From Sinorhizobium alkalisoli (GTDB lineage Bacteria; Pseudomonadota; Alphaproteobacteria; Rhizobiales; Rhizobiaceae): a stretch of DNA of 64,000 nt. The stretch's first letter is position 1. Every line of letters begins with the position of its first letter. Under the pieces are notes generated by a model. That model did no database searches and was not told the origin of the DNA. It worked only from the letters and a program-made list of their open reading frames with translations. Made by a program: the position numbers and the translations under genes. Below are positions 19,286 through 28,548 of the stretch, one piece after another. Location: NCBI RefSeq assembly GCF_008932245.1, contig NZ_CP034910.1, forward strand, positions 1,736,001-1,800,000, given 5' to 3'.

Positions 19286-19930
19286 CTACAGACACAGGTT
19301 CTGCAAGGCCCTGTAATTGACGATTTCCACGCCACGAGTGCCCTGCAACCGGATGATGCTGCCGTTCTTCAGTTTGGTGAGCGCGCGGGAAACGGTTTCG
19401 ATCGTGAGCCCGAGATAATCGGCAATGTCGATGCGGGGCATGAACAGATCGAACCTGCAGGCGCCGCCGGAGCGGTTCGACATTTCGAGAAGAAATGCAG
19501 CCACACGCTCGAGCGCGCTCTGGCGGCCAATCACCAATTGGTGCTCCTGCGCCGATGAGAAGTTTTCGAGAACGACCGGCAGCAATCCCTGCCAGATATA
19601 TCGCGTCTCCCGAAGGCTGATACTCTTTATGCCGGTGGTCCCAATCGCTTCGGCCGAAGAGCGGCGAAAGTCCTCATTCTGCAGACCGAACCAGTTTCCA
19701 CCGAGATGGAAATCGAGAATTTGCCGCCGGCCGCTGGCAAGCACTCGATAGACGCGCACGGCGCCGAACTCCACCCGGTAGACTTGGCCGGCCCGCTCTC
19801 CGTCGGAGTAGATGCTCTGTCCGTCAACGAAGTTACTGACTGGCTTTGACTCGACGACGCCGAGTGCGGCCGACGTCACGAGCATAGGCTTCATCTGCCC
19901 TTGTGAAAATTCGAATGCAGGCATGTTCAT
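19286..19930 (-). CDS. Crp/Fnr-family regulator, FixK-like
   Basis: 214 residues from the ATG at 19930, preceded by GGAG. An N-terminal cyclic-nucleotide-binding fold (about 25-140) is followed by a winged helix whose recognition segment reads DIADYLGLTIETVSRALTKL; Glu178, Ser181 and Arg182 correspond to the E-x-x-S-R residues by which FNR/FixK read TTGAT. The FNR N-terminal cysteine cluster is absent (only Cys158 and Cys213), so the protein is FixK-type and not a direct [4Fe-4S] oxygen sensor. Cys158, near the DNA-binding domain, could be redox-active. It probably drives the perfect boxes found in this window; upstream control (FixLJ) is not visible here. Confidence 0.9.
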   Translation of the reverse strand: MNMPAFEFSQGQMKPMLVTSAALGVVESKPVSNFVDGQSIYSDGERAGQVYRVEFGAVRVYRVLASGRRQILDFHLGGNWFGLQNEDFRRSSAEAIGTTGIKSISLRETRYIWQGLLPVVLENFSSAQEHQLVIGRQSALERVAAFLLEMSNRSGGACRFDLFMPRIDIADYLGLTIETVSRALTKLKNGSIIRLQGTRGVEIVNYRALQNLCL

Positions 19931-19991
19931 GGCTTCACTCCAATCGCAGCGCCTCCGGCTCTCCTCCACCGTCGATCGAGAGGTATCGTGG

Positions 19992-20252
19992 CTACCCGAG
20001 TGCCTGCTCGATCTCCGCGGCAAGGCTCTCAATAAGGCCTCTGAACTCGTCGCGGCGCTCCTCGCGAATATGCGGCGGGAGTTGATCGGCACAGGCGAGG
20101 GCGTACTCGGCGGCAGCGAGATCCTCGCACATGCCCCTGAAACTCTCGTCCCGCATCAGTCGCTCTTTGATCTGTAACGATAGTTCCGGAAACCGGCGCA
20201 ATGCCGCCGACAGGCCGTCTCCCTCTTCTGCCCCCTCGGATCCTATGCGCAT
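19992..20252 (-). CDS. Small hypothetical protein, helical
   Basis: 86 residues from the ATG at 20252, which follows GGGGAGG. The longer frame upstream is unlikely. The sequence is acidic and helical (LSLQIKERLMRDESFRGM, then CEDLAAAEYALACADQLPP), with the look of small rhizobial proteins of unknown function. It lies 61 bp upstream of the FixK-like gene on the same strand and likely shares its transcript. Confidence 0.65.
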   Translation of the reverse strand: MRIGSEGAEEGDGLSAALRRFPELSLQIKERLMRDESFRGMCEDLAAAEYALACADQLPPHIREERRDEFRGLIESLAAEIEQALG

Positions 20253-20390
20253 CCCATCCTCCCCACGGGTCGAGAATGAAGATATTTCTAATGTATAGAT
20301 TGCAACGGGCACGCAGCGGGACGTAAAATACGGAAGCTTACAGTAGCGCGTAAACTGCATGCGACTCCTGAGGCCATAGGGGGCGCCGAC

Positions 20391-22145
20391 ATGACAATCA
20401 CAAGTGAGAAGCGTCTCGGCCCAGATGCAGAGATGCTGCAAACCGCTGCGGAGATACGTGCTCAACTCGACCGCATCCGGTCGAGCGCGGAATTCGACGC
20501 GCCGGAACGCGCCCGGAAGTTCCTGACATATGTCATCGAAGAGACGATCGCCGGCCGTGCCGACCGCATCAAGGCTTATTCCATAGCAACCGAAGTCTTC
20601 GGCAGGGATGCATCCTTCGATGCGCAGCTGGATCCTGTCGTGCGCATCGAGGCGGGTCGCGTTCGTCGCGCCCTCGAGCGCTACTATCTGCTTGCAGGGG
20701 GAGACGACCAGCTGGTGATAACCATACCCAAGGGCGGTTACGTTCCGGCATTCGCACCGCGTGCCCAGGCGGCGGCGACGGGGGTGCGCGCATCATCGCC
20801 AAGCCACACCGCGCGCCGCCTGTTCACACAGGGCCGGCATGTGTGGACGTGGCTCGGTGCAGCCGCGCTGACGTTGGTTGCCGGCCTGGTATTCTCGGTG
20901 CTCGAGCCCGGGAAAATGGTGGGAACCGGTGATCAGAACGCCGACGAAGACCAGCCAAGTGTTCCAAGGCTTCTTGTGATGCCTTTCGAGGACCTGTCCG
21001 GAACTCCGCAATCGAAAATGATAACGCGGGGGTTTGCCGATGAAGTCATCGGCAAGGTCGCGAAGTTCCGGGAGATCGTCGTACTGACGGATGCAACCTC
21101 TGCCCAACCAGGCGGCGGGCGCGACATCTCACCGCTTTACGCCCTTCAGGGGAGCGTGCGGCTCGAGGGTGGCCGGTTCCGTCTCGGAGTGCGCGTCATT
21201 CGCAGCGACGACGGCTCCGTCCTATGGGCAAATACCTATGATGAGGATTTGGATCCTCTCTCGATCCTTGATCTGCAGGCAAACGCCGCCGCCGCCGTTG
21301 CTACCGCCATTGCTCAGCCATACGGGATAATCTTTCAAGCGGACGCCCCGCATGTCTCGCATATGGTTCCCAACGACTGGGACGCCTATGCCTGTACCCT
21401 GGCCTATTACGGATACCGCGCCGAACTGAACCCTGAAGCCCATTCCAATGTCGCACGCTGTTTGGAGAGAACGACCGAGCAATTCCCAAAATATGCAACC
21501 GCCTGGGCGCTCCTGGCTCTCACCTACATTGACCAGCTCCGCTTTCGATATGGCCACGATCGGTCGTCACCCCATGCACTCGACTTGGCGGTGGACGCGG
21601 CGAGGCGGGCGGTGGAACTTGATCCGCAAAATGTCCGCGGCCTCCAGGCCGAAATGCTTGCCCGCTACTTCCGGGGAGAGGTGGATATGGCGCTGGCCGT
21701 CGGAAAACGCGCCCTTTCGATCAATCCCAATGACACGGAATTGTCTGCCGAATACGGGTTCCGTCTTGCTCTTTCCGGTCAATGGAATCCCGGCTGCAAA
21801 TTGATATCCGACGCCATTGCGCAAAACCCCGGGCTCCTCGGATATTTCGAAGCGGCACTGGCGGTCTGCTCCTATATGAAAGGCGACTATCTCAGCGCTG
21901 AGCGATGGTCCCGGTCGGCGGACCTCTCCGCCAACCCGATATTTCACCTGATATTGGTTGCGACACTCGGCAAGCTCGGCAAGGTCGAGGAGGCGCGCCG
22001 AGAACTGCATTGGCTGGAGAGCAACGCGCCGGAGTTCCTCAGCGATGTCCTGCGCGAAGTCGAAATGCGCATGCAGCGCTCCGAGGACCAATCTCACTTC
22101 ATTGAAGGGCTGCGCCAGGCAGGCGTCTCTGTTCCCGAAAATTAG
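20391..22145 (+). CDS. Membrane-anchored regulator-like protein with TPR domain
   Basis: 584 residues in three parts. The N-terminal ~125 residues (QLDRIRSSAEFDAPERARKF, IKAYSIATEVFGRD, DPVVRIEAGRVRRALERYY) form the DNA-binding-like module found at the start of many rhizobial adenylate-cyclase-like and TPR proteins. One membrane helix follows near residue 155 (TWLGAAALTLVAGLVFSVL). The rest includes a TolB-like alpha/beta segment (PFEDLSGTP, FADEVIGKV) and about five TPR-like helical repeats. No catalytic cyclase motif is present. It is divergent from the small hypothetical/FixK run. Function unknown; a membrane-bound regulator is a guess from architecture. Confidence 0.75.
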   Translation: MTITSEKRLGPDAEMLQTAAEIRAQLDRIRSSAEFDAPERARKFLTYVIEETIAGRADRIKAYSIATEVFGRDASFDAQLDPVVRIEAGRVRRALERYYLLAGGDDQLVITIPKGGYVPAFAPRAQAAATGVRASSPSHTARRLFTQGRHVWTWLGAAALTLVAGLVFSVLEPGKMVGTGDQNADEDQPSVPRLLVMPFEDLSGTPQSKMITRGFADEVIGKVAKFREIVVLTDATSAQPGGGRDISPLYALQGSVRLEGGRFRLGVRVIRSDDGSVLWANTYDEDLDPLSILDLQANAAAAVATAIAQPYGIIFQADAPHVSHMVPNDWDAYACTLAYYGYRAELNPEAHSNVARCLERTTEQFPKYATAWALLALTYIDQLRFRYGHDRSSPHALDLAVDAARRAVELDPQNVRGLQAEMLARYFRGEVDMALAVGKRALSINPNDTELSAEYGFRLALSGQWNPGCKLISDAIAQNPGLLGYFEAALAVCSYMKGDYLSAERWSRSADLSANPIFHLILVATLGKLGKVEEARRELHWLESNAPEFLSDVLREVEMRMQRSEDQSHFIEGLRQAGVSVPEN

Positions 22146-22230
22146 ACTAATAGGGATACGGGACCTTTGCGCCGACAAGACAGCCCGGGAAACGCGAGCT
22201 TCCGCGTCTGAAACGCACGCAGAAGAGACG

Positions 22231-23379
22231 TTACATCGGCTCCTGAGTGCCAGCAGGATCGAGCTGAGGACGGGTTTCCGGCACTCTCGCATCGGCTCGC
22301 ATCCACACCATCAACAACTCATAGAAGACACTAAGAACGATGGGCCCCAGAAACAGGCCGATCAGACCATAGGAAAGCGTGCCACCGAGCACACCGATCA
22401 GTATGACGAGCGTCGGCGTCGACAGGCCGCGCGCGACGAGCACAGGCTTCATGACGTTGTCGATTACGACGAGCGGCACCAGGAGAATGGTGAACAGCGT
22501 GGCGGCACCGGCTTCCATTTCGGTCCACGCCCAGATCACCACCGGCAACACCACGAGCAGAGGCCCGATCTGGATGATGCACAGGATGAGGACGAGGAAG
22601 GCGATGACACCGGGGAAAGGAGCATCGAAGGCGCGGAGAACCAACGCGCATAATAGCGCCTGCAACACAGCAACGCCGATAACACCCCGGGCCACATTGC
22701 GGATCGTGGCCGTGGCGAGCCGCACAAATCCGACGCCTCTATCGCTGGCCATCCGGCGGGCGAAGCCTTGCAGGATCTCCGCCAGTCGCGCCCCCGGCCC
22801 GAAGAGGAAGCCGGCTACGATCACCGAAACGACGAAGCTCAACAGGTCGACGCCGATGCTGGCGACCTTGGTCAGGGCCCTGCTCGTCACCTGGAGCAGC
22901 GATGGCTCCAGCCTTTTCAGCGTGTCCTCGAGGTTACTGGCGGCCAGACTCCAGGCGGCATAGACGCGCTCGCCGACAAACGGCCAGTCCCGAACACTTT
23001 CTGCAGGCGCCGGTACCAGCACCGAACCTGCGTTCAGCTTGTTGAAAAGGGCCTGCGCGCCGTCGGCGAAGCTGAAGACGACGGCCGCCAATGGGCCGGC
23101 GATGATCGCAAGGCACGCCAGCGTGAGGACTATTGCTGCCAAACGCGGCCGATTGCCGAGTGCCGCGCTCAGCGCCTGATACGCGGGATAGAGGGCGACG
23201 GCGAGGATGACGGCCCAAATGACGATGATCGCGAAGGGAGCGACCAGTGTCAGGGACCAGTATGCAAAAAGTGCGACAATCCCCAGGCGTGCCGCATCTG
23301 TGATCCTGGCCTCGATGGAGGAACGGTCGATCTTGGCGAGTTCGATGGAGGCATTCTTGAGCAGACTGTCGTCATCCAT
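22231..23379 (-). CDS. AI-2E family (PerM-like) permease
   Basis: 382-residue membrane protein with about eight helices. Typical family signatures are the paired N-terminal helices separated by PYQALSAALGNRPRLAAI (here as PAYQALSAALGN), a central soluble stretch and a C-terminal GVLGGTLSYGLIGLFLGPI loop. The family includes AI-2 exporters and Na+/H+ antiporters, so the substrate is not assignable. It stands between two convergent/divergent neighbours and is not in an obvious operon. Confidence 0.85.
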   Translation of the reverse strand: MDDDSLLKNASIELAKIDRSSIEARITDAARLGIVALFAYWSLTLVAPFAIIVIWAVILAVALYPAYQALSAALGNRPRLAAIVLTLACLAIIAGPLAAVVFSFADGAQALFNKLNAGSVLVPAPAESVRDWPFVGERVYAAWSLAASNLEDTLKRLEPSLLQVTSRALTKVASIGVDLLSFVVSVIVAGFLFGPGARLAEILQGFARRMASDRGVGFVRLATATIRNVARGVIGVAVLQALLCALVLRAFDAPFPGVIAFLVLILCIIQIGPLLVVLPVVIWAWTEMEAGAATLFTILLVPLVVIDNVMKPVLVARGLSTPTLVILIGVLGGTLSYGLIGLFLGPIVLSVFYELLMVWMRADARVPETRPQLDPAGTQEPM

Positions 23380-23591
23380 TCTCGCGAACTCCGCGGCGCC
23401 GATCGTTCGCCAGCGCCACTATTCTCGACGATGCCGGTTGAAAGGGACCGATTGCGTTTCAGGCACTGTACGGCCGGCTACCGGCGATCCCCAGTAAAAT
23501 ACCGTAGCATACAACTCCGGGAGATTTCTTCTGATAACCTACGGGGAGCGAGCCGCAGGTATGTCTGGCCGCTCTTTGAAGGTAGGCGGAG

Positions 23592-24089
23592 ATGGCAGAA
23601 TCCTTGCATCCGGCCGCAATTGCCCACGTGCCGGCGTTCATCACGGCCCCGGGGGAGACGGACGTTCTGATGAACGTCATGATCGTCTTCGTGCTGCTCC
23701 TCGTCCTGCTCGTCGGCGTTCTCTATCTGCGCCTGCACGCCCTGCCGGAGCATATGGCGCACGGCGCCAGCAAGGTTCAGCTGCAGCTGGTGGCGGTGCT
23801 GTCGCTGATCGCGCTCTTCACCCACAATCATCTCTTCTGGATCGCGGCCCTGCTGCTGGCGCTGATCGAGTTCCCGGACTTTTCCACGCCGGTGAGTTCG
23901 ATGGCCGACTCGCTGCGCAAGATTGCCGATCGGGAGGAGCGGCCGCTCCCCGAACCGGCGCCGGACGACATTCATGACGATATTCATGTGGTCGCGGCGA
24001 AGCCGCAGCCGGTCGAGACCGAGCCGCCATGGGCAGCAGTCGCGCCGGAGGTGCCGGCCGGCGAAACCCGGTCGGAGCGGAGGGGCTGA
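23592..24089 (+). CDS. Small inner-membrane protein paired with HlyD protein
   Basis: 165 residues with two central hydrophobic segments (VMIVFVLLLVLLVGVLYL and AVLSLIALFTHNHLFWIAALLLAL) and a Pro/Glu-rich cytoplasmic tail. The next gene starts three bases after its stop, so the two are almost certainly co-translated. Comparable two-gene units of a small membrane protein with a HlyD-like protein occur in many proteobacteria (YiaW/YiaV type). Start choice is supported by a GGCGGAG site. Confidence 0.7.
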   Translation: MAESLHPAAIAHVPAFITAPGETDVLMNVMIVFVLLLVLLVGVLYLRLHALPEHMAHGASKVQLQLVAVLSLIALFTHNHLFWIAALLLALIEFPDFSTPVSSMADSLRKIADREERPLPEPAPDDIHDDIHVVAAKPQPVETEPPWAAVAPEVPAGETRSERRG

Positions 24090-24092
24090 GCC

Positions 24093-25322
24093 ATGCTCGA
24101 ATTCATGATCTGCTCGCTGCTGACGATCTTTCCGGACTTCCTCTTCCGCCGCTACGTCCAGGGTAAGCGGATCGGCCGGGAGATCAATCTCTATTCCATG
24201 TGGTTCGAGCTCCGCTGGGGCATCACCGCCTGCGTCATCCTCACGCTGTCGCTGATCACCCTGATCTTCTACTTCCACCCCTCGACGAAGACGGTCACGG
24301 CCGCCTTCCGCACCGTCACCATCCTGCCCGAGGCAACCGGGCGGGTGGCCGAGGTGTTCGTCGGCATGAACGACAAGGTCGCGGCGGGCGATCCGCTGTT
24401 CCGGCTGGACGACACCGAACAGCGGGCCGCGCTCGAGACCGCCCGCCGCCGCGTCGCCGAGATCGACGCCGAAACGGCGGTGGCCGAGACCGAACTGGCG
24501 GCCGCCGACGGGCTGATCGCCCAGGCCGAGGGCGCCTATCGGCAGGCGGTGGACGAGCTCGAGACGCAGGTCGAACTCAACCGCCTCAATCCGAACGTGG
24601 TGGCCAGGCGCGAGATCGAGCGGCGCCAGGTGGCGGCCGACGGCCGCAAGGGTGCGCGCGACGCCGCCGTCTCCAACAAGCAGACGCTCGAGGCGAAGAT
24701 CGCCTCGCTGCTGCCGGCGCAGAAGGCGAGCGCCGAAGCGGCGCTCGCCCAGGCCAAGGTCGAGCTCGACAAGACCGTCATCCGCGCCGGCACCGACGGC
24801 ATGGTCCAGCAGTTTTCGCTCAGGCCCGGCGACATCGTCAACCCGATGATCCGCTCGGCCGGCATCCTCGTGCCGGACGATCGCCGCATCGGGCTGGTCG
24901 CCGGCTTCGGCCAGATCGAGGCGCAAGTCATGAAGCCCGGCATGATCGCCGAGGCGACCTGCGTCGGCAAACCCTTCGCCGTCATCCCGATGGTCGTCAC
25001 CGAGGTCCAGGAGGTGATCGCCACCGGCCAGGTGCGCCCGACGGATCAGCTCGCCGACGCGCAGCAGTTCGCCCGCCCCGGGACCCTGACGACGTTCCTG
25101 GAGCCGCTCTACGAGGGGCAATTCACCGGCATTCCGCCCGGCAGCAGCTGCATCGCCAATGCCTATACCAGCAATCATGACGAACTGCATTCGCCCGGCA
25201 TCAGCACGTCGCGCTGGATGTTCCTGCACATGGTCGATGCCGTGGGCCTGGTGCATGCCATGATCCTCAGGCTGCAGGCGCTGCTCCTGCCGGTGCAGAC
25301 GCTTGTCCTGACCGGACATTGA
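24093..25322 (+). CDS. HlyD-family membrane fusion protein
   Basis: 409 residues. After a short amphipathic start, one membrane helix near residues 45-65 (ITACVILTLSLITLIFYF) is followed by a beta-barrel/lipoyl domain (LPEATGRVAEVFVGMNDKV), a long coiled-coil hairpin (about 105-235) and a second lipoyl half with TVIRAGTDGMVQQF. This is the periplasmic adaptor of tripartite or EmrA-like exporters. No outer membrane factor or pump is adjacent apart from the preceding small membrane protein and the SulP gene 16 bp downstream. Confidence 0.85.
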   Translation: MLEFMICSLLTIFPDFLFRRYVQGKRIGREINLYSMWFELRWGITACVILTLSLITLIFYFHPSTKTVTAAFRTVTILPEATGRVAEVFVGMNDKVAAGDPLFRLDDTEQRAALETARRRVAEIDAETAVAETELAAADGLIAQAEGAYRQAVDELETQVELNRLNPNVVARREIERRQVAADGRKGARDAAVSNKQTLEAKIASLLPAQKASAEAALAQAKVELDKTVIRAGTDGMVQQFSLRPGDIVNPMIRSAGILVPDDRRIGLVAGFGQIEAQVMKPGMIAEATCVGKPFAVIPMVVTEVQEVIATGQVRPTDQLADAQQFARPGTLTTFLEPLYEGQFTGIPPGSSCIANAYTSNHDELHSPGISTSRWMFLHMVDAVGLVHAMILRLQALLLPVQTLVLTGH

Positions 25323-25338
25323 ACCGGAGGGCCGCCGG

Positions 25339-27033
25339 ATGACTGCGACCATCCCTCGCCTTCCACTTCTCGCCAGTCTCGACGGCTATGATGGGAAGGC
25401 TCTGCGCAGCGATGTCTCCGCCGGTCTGGCAATCGCCGCGGTCGGCCTGCCGAGCGCCATCGCCTATCCGGCAATTGCAGGTCTTCCGCCGGAAACCGGA
25501 ATTTACGCAAGCATCACACCCCTGGTCGCCTATGCGCTTTTTGGTCCCTCGCGGAAACTCATCGTCGGGCCGGATGCGGCAACAATGACCGTGCTTGCCG
25601 CTGTTCTGACGACAATTCTCGCCACGCCGGGCGTCACGGCCGACCGGGTCGCGGTGGCAGCACTCCTGGCACTTACAGTGGGGGCGCTGTGTCTTGTCGC
25701 ACGGCTGGTCCGCCTTGGCGTGCTTGCGACCTTTCTTTCGCGCCCGATCCTGACCGGCTTCTTCGCGGGCATTTCGCTTTCCATCCTGATCGGCCAGATC
25801 AAGCGTTTCACCGGAGTCGATATCGACACGGAGGGTCTTGTCGCGCCCGTGCTCGAGCTTGCGCGGGAGGCGGCATCGATCCACTGGCCGTCGCTTGTGC
25901 TCGCACTCGGCTGCTTTGTGCTGCTGCAGGTCGCCCGGGCGGTGAACTCCCCTATTCCCGGTCCGGTAATCGTCGTCGTCCTCTCCGTGCTGCTTTCATT
26001 CTTGTTCAATTTCGAAGGGCGCGGGATCGCCGTGGTCGGCAACATCCCCGAGGGCCTGCCGTCGATGTCATTGCCACAGATGGGAAGCATGCCCTTGGAC
26101 ACATTGCTCGTCGGCGGTGCCGCGATCTTTCTCGTCAGCTTCGGCGCGGGTATCATAACCACTCGCAGCTTCGGGGCGCTCGGTGGCTATCAGGTCGATC
26201 CAAACCGGGAACTCTCCGGCTTCGGTGCCGCGAATATCGCCGCCGGTCTCTTCGGTACATTCCCGGTCACGGCCTCCGATTCGCGCACGGCGGTGAACTT
26301 CGCCGTAGGTGGCCGTTCGCAGATCGCCGGTCTGGTCGCGGCGGCGACTCTTATGGCGGTACTCATGTTCCTGGGAGGCGTTCTCCGTATCTTGCCGATC
26401 CCGGCGCTTGGCGCGATCCTGGCGGCCACGGCACTCAGCCTGATCGATCTTGGCGCCTTGAAGCAGATCTGGCGCGTCAGCCGTATGGAATTCATCTTTG
26501 CATTGATCGCCATGTGGGGACCGATCGGACTTGGCGTCCTCAACGGCGTCGTCATCGCGATCGCCGCGACGCTGATCTACATCCTTCGCAAGAGCATGTA
26601 CCCGCATGACGCGCTGCTTGGCCGCATTCCCGGCCGCGACGGCTTCTACAAGCTGCATCGCGAACCGCAAGCACGCCCGGTGCCGGGCTTTGGGGCGTGC
26701 ATGATCCAGGGGAGCCTGCTCTTCTTCAATACCGACTACGTACAGGCGCGCCTGCTCAAGATCGCCGAGGCATTGCCTATGGGAACGCGTTGGCTGGTGA
26801 TCGATGCAAGCGCGATTCCGCAAATCGACAGCACGGCGACAGCGATGCTCGAAGAGCTTTGCGAGGAGTTGAAAAGGCGCGGCATCGCGCTGGGCCTGGC
26901 GGAACTGCACGGTGATGCGCGCGCCATGCTCCATCGAGCAGGCGTCATCGACAGGATCGGTGTCGATATGGTTTTCACGGGCATGGAGGACGCACTCGAC
27001 GACTTCGAGCAGCGCTCCGTGAACGCGGCTTAG
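25339..27033 (+). CDS. SulP-family anion transporter with STAS domain
   Basis: 564 residues. The first ~430 hold the SLC26/SulP membrane domain (AAVGLPSAIAYPAIAGLPPE, start of the family, and VGPDAATMTVLAAV), and the last ~120 a cytoplasmic STAS domain (VIDASAIPQIDSTATAMLEEL). SulP proteins carry sulfate, bicarbonate or dicarboxylates. The gene starts 16 bp after the HlyD gene and is followed by PPK2 67 bp later, so the run may be a single transcription unit. The substrate is not decided by sequence. Confidence 0.92.
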   Translation: MTATIPRLPLLASLDGYDGKALRSDVSAGLAIAAVGLPSAIAYPAIAGLPPETGIYASITPLVAYALFGPSRKLIVGPDAATMTVLAAVLTTILATPGVTADRVAVAALLALTVGALCLVARLVRLGVLATFLSRPILTGFFAGISLSILIGQIKRFTGVDIDTEGLVAPVLELAREAASIHWPSLVLALGCFVLLQVARAVNSPIPGPVIVVVLSVLLSFLFNFEGRGIAVVGNIPEGLPSMSLPQMGSMPLDTLLVGGAAIFLVSFGAGIITTRSFGALGGYQVDPNRELSGFGAANIAAGLFGTFPVTASDSRTAVNFAVGGRSQIAGLVAAATLMAVLMFLGGVLRILPIPALGAILAATALSLIDLGALKQIWRVSRMEFIFALIAMWGPIGLGVLNGVVIAIAATLIYILRKSMYPHDALLGRIPGRDGFYKLHREPQARPVPGFGACMIQGSLLFFNTDYVQARLLKIAEALPMGTRWLVIDASAIPQIDSTATAMLEELCEELKRRGIALGLAELHGDARAMLHRAGVIDRIGVDMVFTGMEDALDDFEQRSVNAA

Positions 27034-27100
27034 CAAATGTCGACCAAGAGTGCGCGCGGTTTTGGACCTCGAGATCCGGGGCAAGGAGGGAGGAAGAGCC

Positions 27101-27949
27101 ATGGCCAAGAACGGCAAGGACAAGGGTAGAGACAAGGAAAAGAACAAGAATGGCGCCGTTGCGGATTTCGCCGGCGGCGCATCGGGCCGCGACTATGCCA
27201 AGGAACTCGCACGATTGCAGGTCGAAATCGCCCACCTGCAGGCGTGGGTGAAGAAGTCGGGAGCGCGCATCGTCGTCATCTTCGAGGGCCGCGATGCGGC
27301 GGGAAAAGGTGGCGTGATCAAGCGCATCACCGAGCGGGTCAGCCCGCGCGTTTTCCGCATCGTGGCACTACCGGCGCCAACGGACCGCGAGAAGAGCCAG
27401 ATCTATATGCAGCGCTACGTCGCACATCTGCCGGCCGGAGGCGAGGTCGTGATATTCGACCGCTCCTGGTACAATCGTCCCGGGGTCGAGCGCGTCATGG
27501 GTTACTGCACCGAAGCACAGGCGAAACGGTTCTTGGAGCTCGCACCGCGCTTTGAAGCGGCAATCGTCGAAAGCGGCGTAATTCTGCTCAAATATTTTCT
27601 CGATGTCAGCGAGGAGGAACAGGAGCGCCGCTTCCGCCAGCGCATCGGCGACCCGCTGCGGCAGTGGAAGCTCAGCCCGATGGATGTCGAATCCTATCGC
27701 CGGTGGTGGGATTACACCCGCGCCTACGACGAAATGATCCGAATGACGGACACCGAATATGCTCCCTGGTGGATCGTCCCATCCGACGACAAGAAGCAAG
27801 CGCGCATCAATTGCATTTCGCACCTCTTGAACTCGATTCCGTATGAGCGTGTGAAATTCCAGGAACCCGATCTCGGAAAGCGCCAGAAGCGCCCGGACGA
27901 CTTCGACGAAGTCAGGCATGTTCGTCGGTTGGTGCCGAATATCTATTGA
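27101..27949 (+). CDS. ppk2: Polyphosphate kinase 2
   Basis: 282 residues from the ATG at 27101, chosen because it follows an AAGGAGGGAGG site; the earlier in-frame start is poor. A Lys-rich N-terminus leads into the PPK2 core: Walker A GRDAAGKGG near residue 68, lid LPAPTDREKSQIYMQRY, Walker B VIFDRSWYNRPGVE, and WWIVPSDDKKQARIN. PPK2 uses polyphosphate to phosphorylate nucleoside diphosphates, or the reverse. The single-domain length fits class I. It is beside a SulP transporter and near CYTH and CHAD proteins, a polyphosphate-centred neighbourhood. Confidence 0.95.
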   Translation: MAKNGKDKGRDKEKNKNGAVADFAGGASGRDYAKELARLQVEIAHLQAWVKKSGARIVVIFEGRDAAGKGGVIKRITERVSPRVFRIVALPAPTDREKSQIYMQRYVAHLPAGGEVVIFDRSWYNRPGVERVMGYCTEAQAKRFLELAPRFEAAIVESGVILLKYFLDVSEEEQERRFRQRIGDPLRQWKLSPMDVESYRRWWDYTRAYDEMIRMTDTEYAPWWIVPSDDKKQARINCISHLLNSIPYERVKFQEPDLGKRQKRPDDFDEVRHVRRLVPNIY

Positions 27950-28055
27950 AAGGATGCAGGCTGCGAGCCGCCTCGCGGGAGGTGCAGCCGATGATCTGGC
28001 CGTGAAGCCTTCCGACCGGGCTTTGCGCGTCCAGAAAAGCGCAACGTCGGGGTGA

Positions 28056-28523
28056 TCAGACGTCGTCCGGCGCCCAGTTCAGGAAAAAGCCGACGTCGCC
28101 GGGCATGCCGCCAGGGAAATTGATGATCATCGCCTTTAGCTTGTAGCCCTGCGGCTTGCCGAAGGACTGGTAGCGGTCGAAGAACTCCTTCGCCTTTCCC
28201 TGGAGGGTATTCGGCCAGTCCCGGTCGCCACTGTTTATTGCCCTGCCGCTATCGGTGCACAGATCGGACGGGAAGCTGTAGACCATCGCCTCGAACTTGC
28301 CGTCCTTGACGGCGTTCGTTACGAGACGGCGCACCATGGCTATTTCTTCCTCGGTGACACGTTCCTCGAGGAATTCGGCAGCGAAATCGGCGAGTTTCTG
28401 TTGCTGTATCGTCTTGAGCTTTCGCTCTTTCTCCATCTCGTCCATCTCGCGCTGGAGGAGTTGCATGCGAAGCTCTTTTGCACTTGGGGGTGCCTTCGTA
28501 TTCAGGTCCTTCTGTTCCGCCAT
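28056..28523 (-). CDS. Conserved hypothetical protein, coiled-coil N-terminus
   Basis: 155 residues. The first ~60 are a charged helix likely to form a coiled coil (KELRMQLLQREMDEMEKERK), followed by a globular part with PSDLCTDSGRAINSG and a hydrophobic C-terminus NFPGGMPGDVGFFLNW. No family recognised. It starts 25 bp after the CYTH gene on the same strand, so the two likely share a transcript. A weak hairpin near 27959-27989 separates it from convergent PPK2. Confidence 0.7.
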   Translation of the reverse strand: MAEQKDLNTKAPPSAKELRMQLLQREMDEMEKERKLKTIQQQKLADFAAEFLEERVTEEEIAMVRRLVTNAVKDGKFEAMVYSFPSDLCTDSGRAINSGDRDWPNTLQGKAKEFFDRYQSFGKPQGYKLKAMIINFPGGMPGDVGFFLNWAPDDV

Positions 28524-28548
28524 CGCTTTGCTCCAGTTCAGATCGGCG

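Noticed and set aside
23478..25352. 624-codon minus-strand frame over the HlyD gene
   Set aside because: Its translation is a repetitive Asp/Arg/Gly-rich mirror of the HlyD coding strand.
27959..27989. Hairpin GGCTGC...GCAGCC after PPK2
   Set aside because: Only six pairs with a long loop and no T-run; too weak to call a terminator.
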